In this document: piece by piece, positions 63,544-64,000 of the stretch | How positions within the stretch are numbered: the stretch's first letter is position 1 | Layout of the letters: the number at the start of each line of letters is the position of its first letter | Assembly (NCBI GenBank): GCA_964606325.1 | Contig: CAZSGE010000003.1 | Coordinates: 74,601-138,600, forward strand | DNA from: Berkiella sp964606325 | Lineage (GTDB): Bacteria; Pseudomonadota; Gammaproteobacteria; Berkiellales; Berkiellaceae | DNA: 64,000 nucleotides | Direction of reading: 5' to 3' | Notes under the pieces: model-generated | Told to the model about the DNA's origin: nothing | Seen by the model: only the letters and a program-made list of their open reading frames with translations | The model's database searches: none | Translations under genes and position numbers: made by a program

Positions 63544-63571
63544 TTGACAACAGTTTTGAACTCGATAAAAT
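63544..63571 (+). promoter_or_regulatory. rRNA operon promoter P2 (candidate)
   Basis: Perfect TTGACA (63544-63549), 16-base spacer, TAAAAT (63566-63571), then a GC-containing discriminator. About 150 bases before 16S rRNA. Confidence 0.6.
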
Positions 63572-63578
63572 AGGCGAC

Positions 63579-63608
63579 CTTGCATTGAGCAAGAGTGTTC
63601 TTTAACAA
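63579..63608 (+). promoter_or_regulatory. boxB/boxA antitermination site in the rRNA leader
   Basis: Hairpin CTTGC/GCAAG with loop ATTGA (63579-63593), then TGTTCTTTAACAA (63596-63608), which matches the boxA consensus. This is the Nus-factor antitermination signal of bacterial rRNA operons. Confidence 0.75.
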
Positions 63609-63718
63609 GTTGAAACCATGTTATTTGTGTGGGTGTTTCGAGAGAAACAGCCAAGTCAAAAGAATTGAGTTACCGAGAGGTAATGTAAAGTATATAGGTA
63701 GAAATACCAGTCAAGATT

Positions 63719-64000
63719 AAATTGAAGAGTTTGATCCTGGCTCAGATTGAACGCTAGCGGCATGCTTAACACATGCAAGTCGAACGGTAACAGGTCTAGC
63801 TTGCTAGATGCTGACGAGTGGCGGACGGGTGAGTAACGCGTAGGAATCTACCTTGTAGTGGGGGATAACTTGGGGAAACCCAAGCTAATACCGCATGAGC
63901 CCTAAGGGGGAAAGCAGGGGACCGAAAGGCCCTGTGCTATGAGATGAGCCTGCGTCGGATTAGCTAGTTGGTGGGGTAAAGGCCTACCAAGGCGACGATC
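63719..64000 (+). rRNA. rrs: 16S rRNA, 5' part (runs off the window)
   Basis: Starts at AAATTGAAGAGTTTGATC, the universal 5' end, and continues with CCTGGCTCAG, the AACACATGCAAGTCGAAC stretch and GTGGCGGACGGGTGAGTAA. The first 282 bases are present; the remainder lies beyond the window. Confidence 0.97.

Noticed and set aside
1..64000. CRISPR arrays, prophage or insertion sequences
   Set aside because: No regularly spaced repeats, no integrase, transposase or terminal inverted repeats with target duplications were seen.

Overview
The window is AT-rich chromosomal DNA of a gammaproteobacterium. The gene order miaA / hfq-hflX-hflK-hflC / DUF2065 / purA / tRNA / rnr-rlmB, then rpsF-rpsR-rplI / dnaB-alr, is a gammaproteobacterial arrangement. 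The core blocks are separated by large soluble proteins of no recognisable family. These are rich in Gln, Lys or helical repeats and resemble the secreted-effector candidates of intracellular bacteria. A Legionellales-type host associate (Coxiella, Aquicella or Berkiella relatives) fits best. This is inference: no secretion system or phylogenetic marker analysis is available here.

Layout. 1-13.3 kb: the tRNA/RNA-processing and HflKC block, from miaA to rlmB. Four insertions separate miaA from hfq: two minus-strand orphans, a queuosine-precursor transporter, and a LemA/TPM pair. A tRNA-Leu(CAG) lies antisense between purA and rnr. 13.4-16.8 kb: orphan proteins, a small glutaredoxin, an exported DUF924 protein and an AraC regulator. 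17.1-22.3 kb: a tight six-gene operon (membrane-anchored ATP-grasp ligase, DRE-TIM aldolase, alpha/beta hydrolase, beta-decarboxylating dehydrogenase, RraA-like protein, dienelactone hydrolase). I cannot assign it to a known pathway; it is the best candidate for an undescribed system. 22.5-26.3 kb: ribosomal proteins S6, S18, L9, then DnaB and alanine racemase. 26.3-35 kb: an orphan protein, pyrophosphatase, SDR, TrhO, Cu/Zn superoxide dismutase, a 1256-residue protein ending in a poly(A)-polymerase-like domain, and an O-methyltransferase. 35.2-38.7 kb: pcnB-folK-pgi. At 38.7-39.0 kb, on the minus strand, is a small peptide with a double-glycine-type leader resembling a microcin. 39.1-44.2 kb: acetyl-CoA synthetase, thiolase, acetoacetyl-CoA reductase, PhaR and phasin, a polyhydroxybutyrate set without a synthase in view. 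44.4-49.1 kb: small envelope proteins, nitroreductase, DksA, a degenerate SfsA and a 593-residue orphan. 49.2-52.7 kb: an APH/P-loop fusion kinase, hemL, rubredoxin and hemJ. 52.8-55.9 kb: DUF6776, proB, proA. 56-63.4 kb: an orphan, erpA, a 681-residue P-loop protein, anmK, an M23 peptidase and tyrS. 63.5-64 kb: tandem rRNA promoters, boxB/boxA and the first part of 16S rRNA.

Many units are closed by clear hairpin-plus-T-run terminators (listed), and start/stop overlaps of 1-11 bases mark operons. I saw no insertion sequence, prophage, integrase or CRISPR array. Start codons were revised where a Shine-Dalgarno sequence or family length supported a different one; ambiguous cases are flagged.
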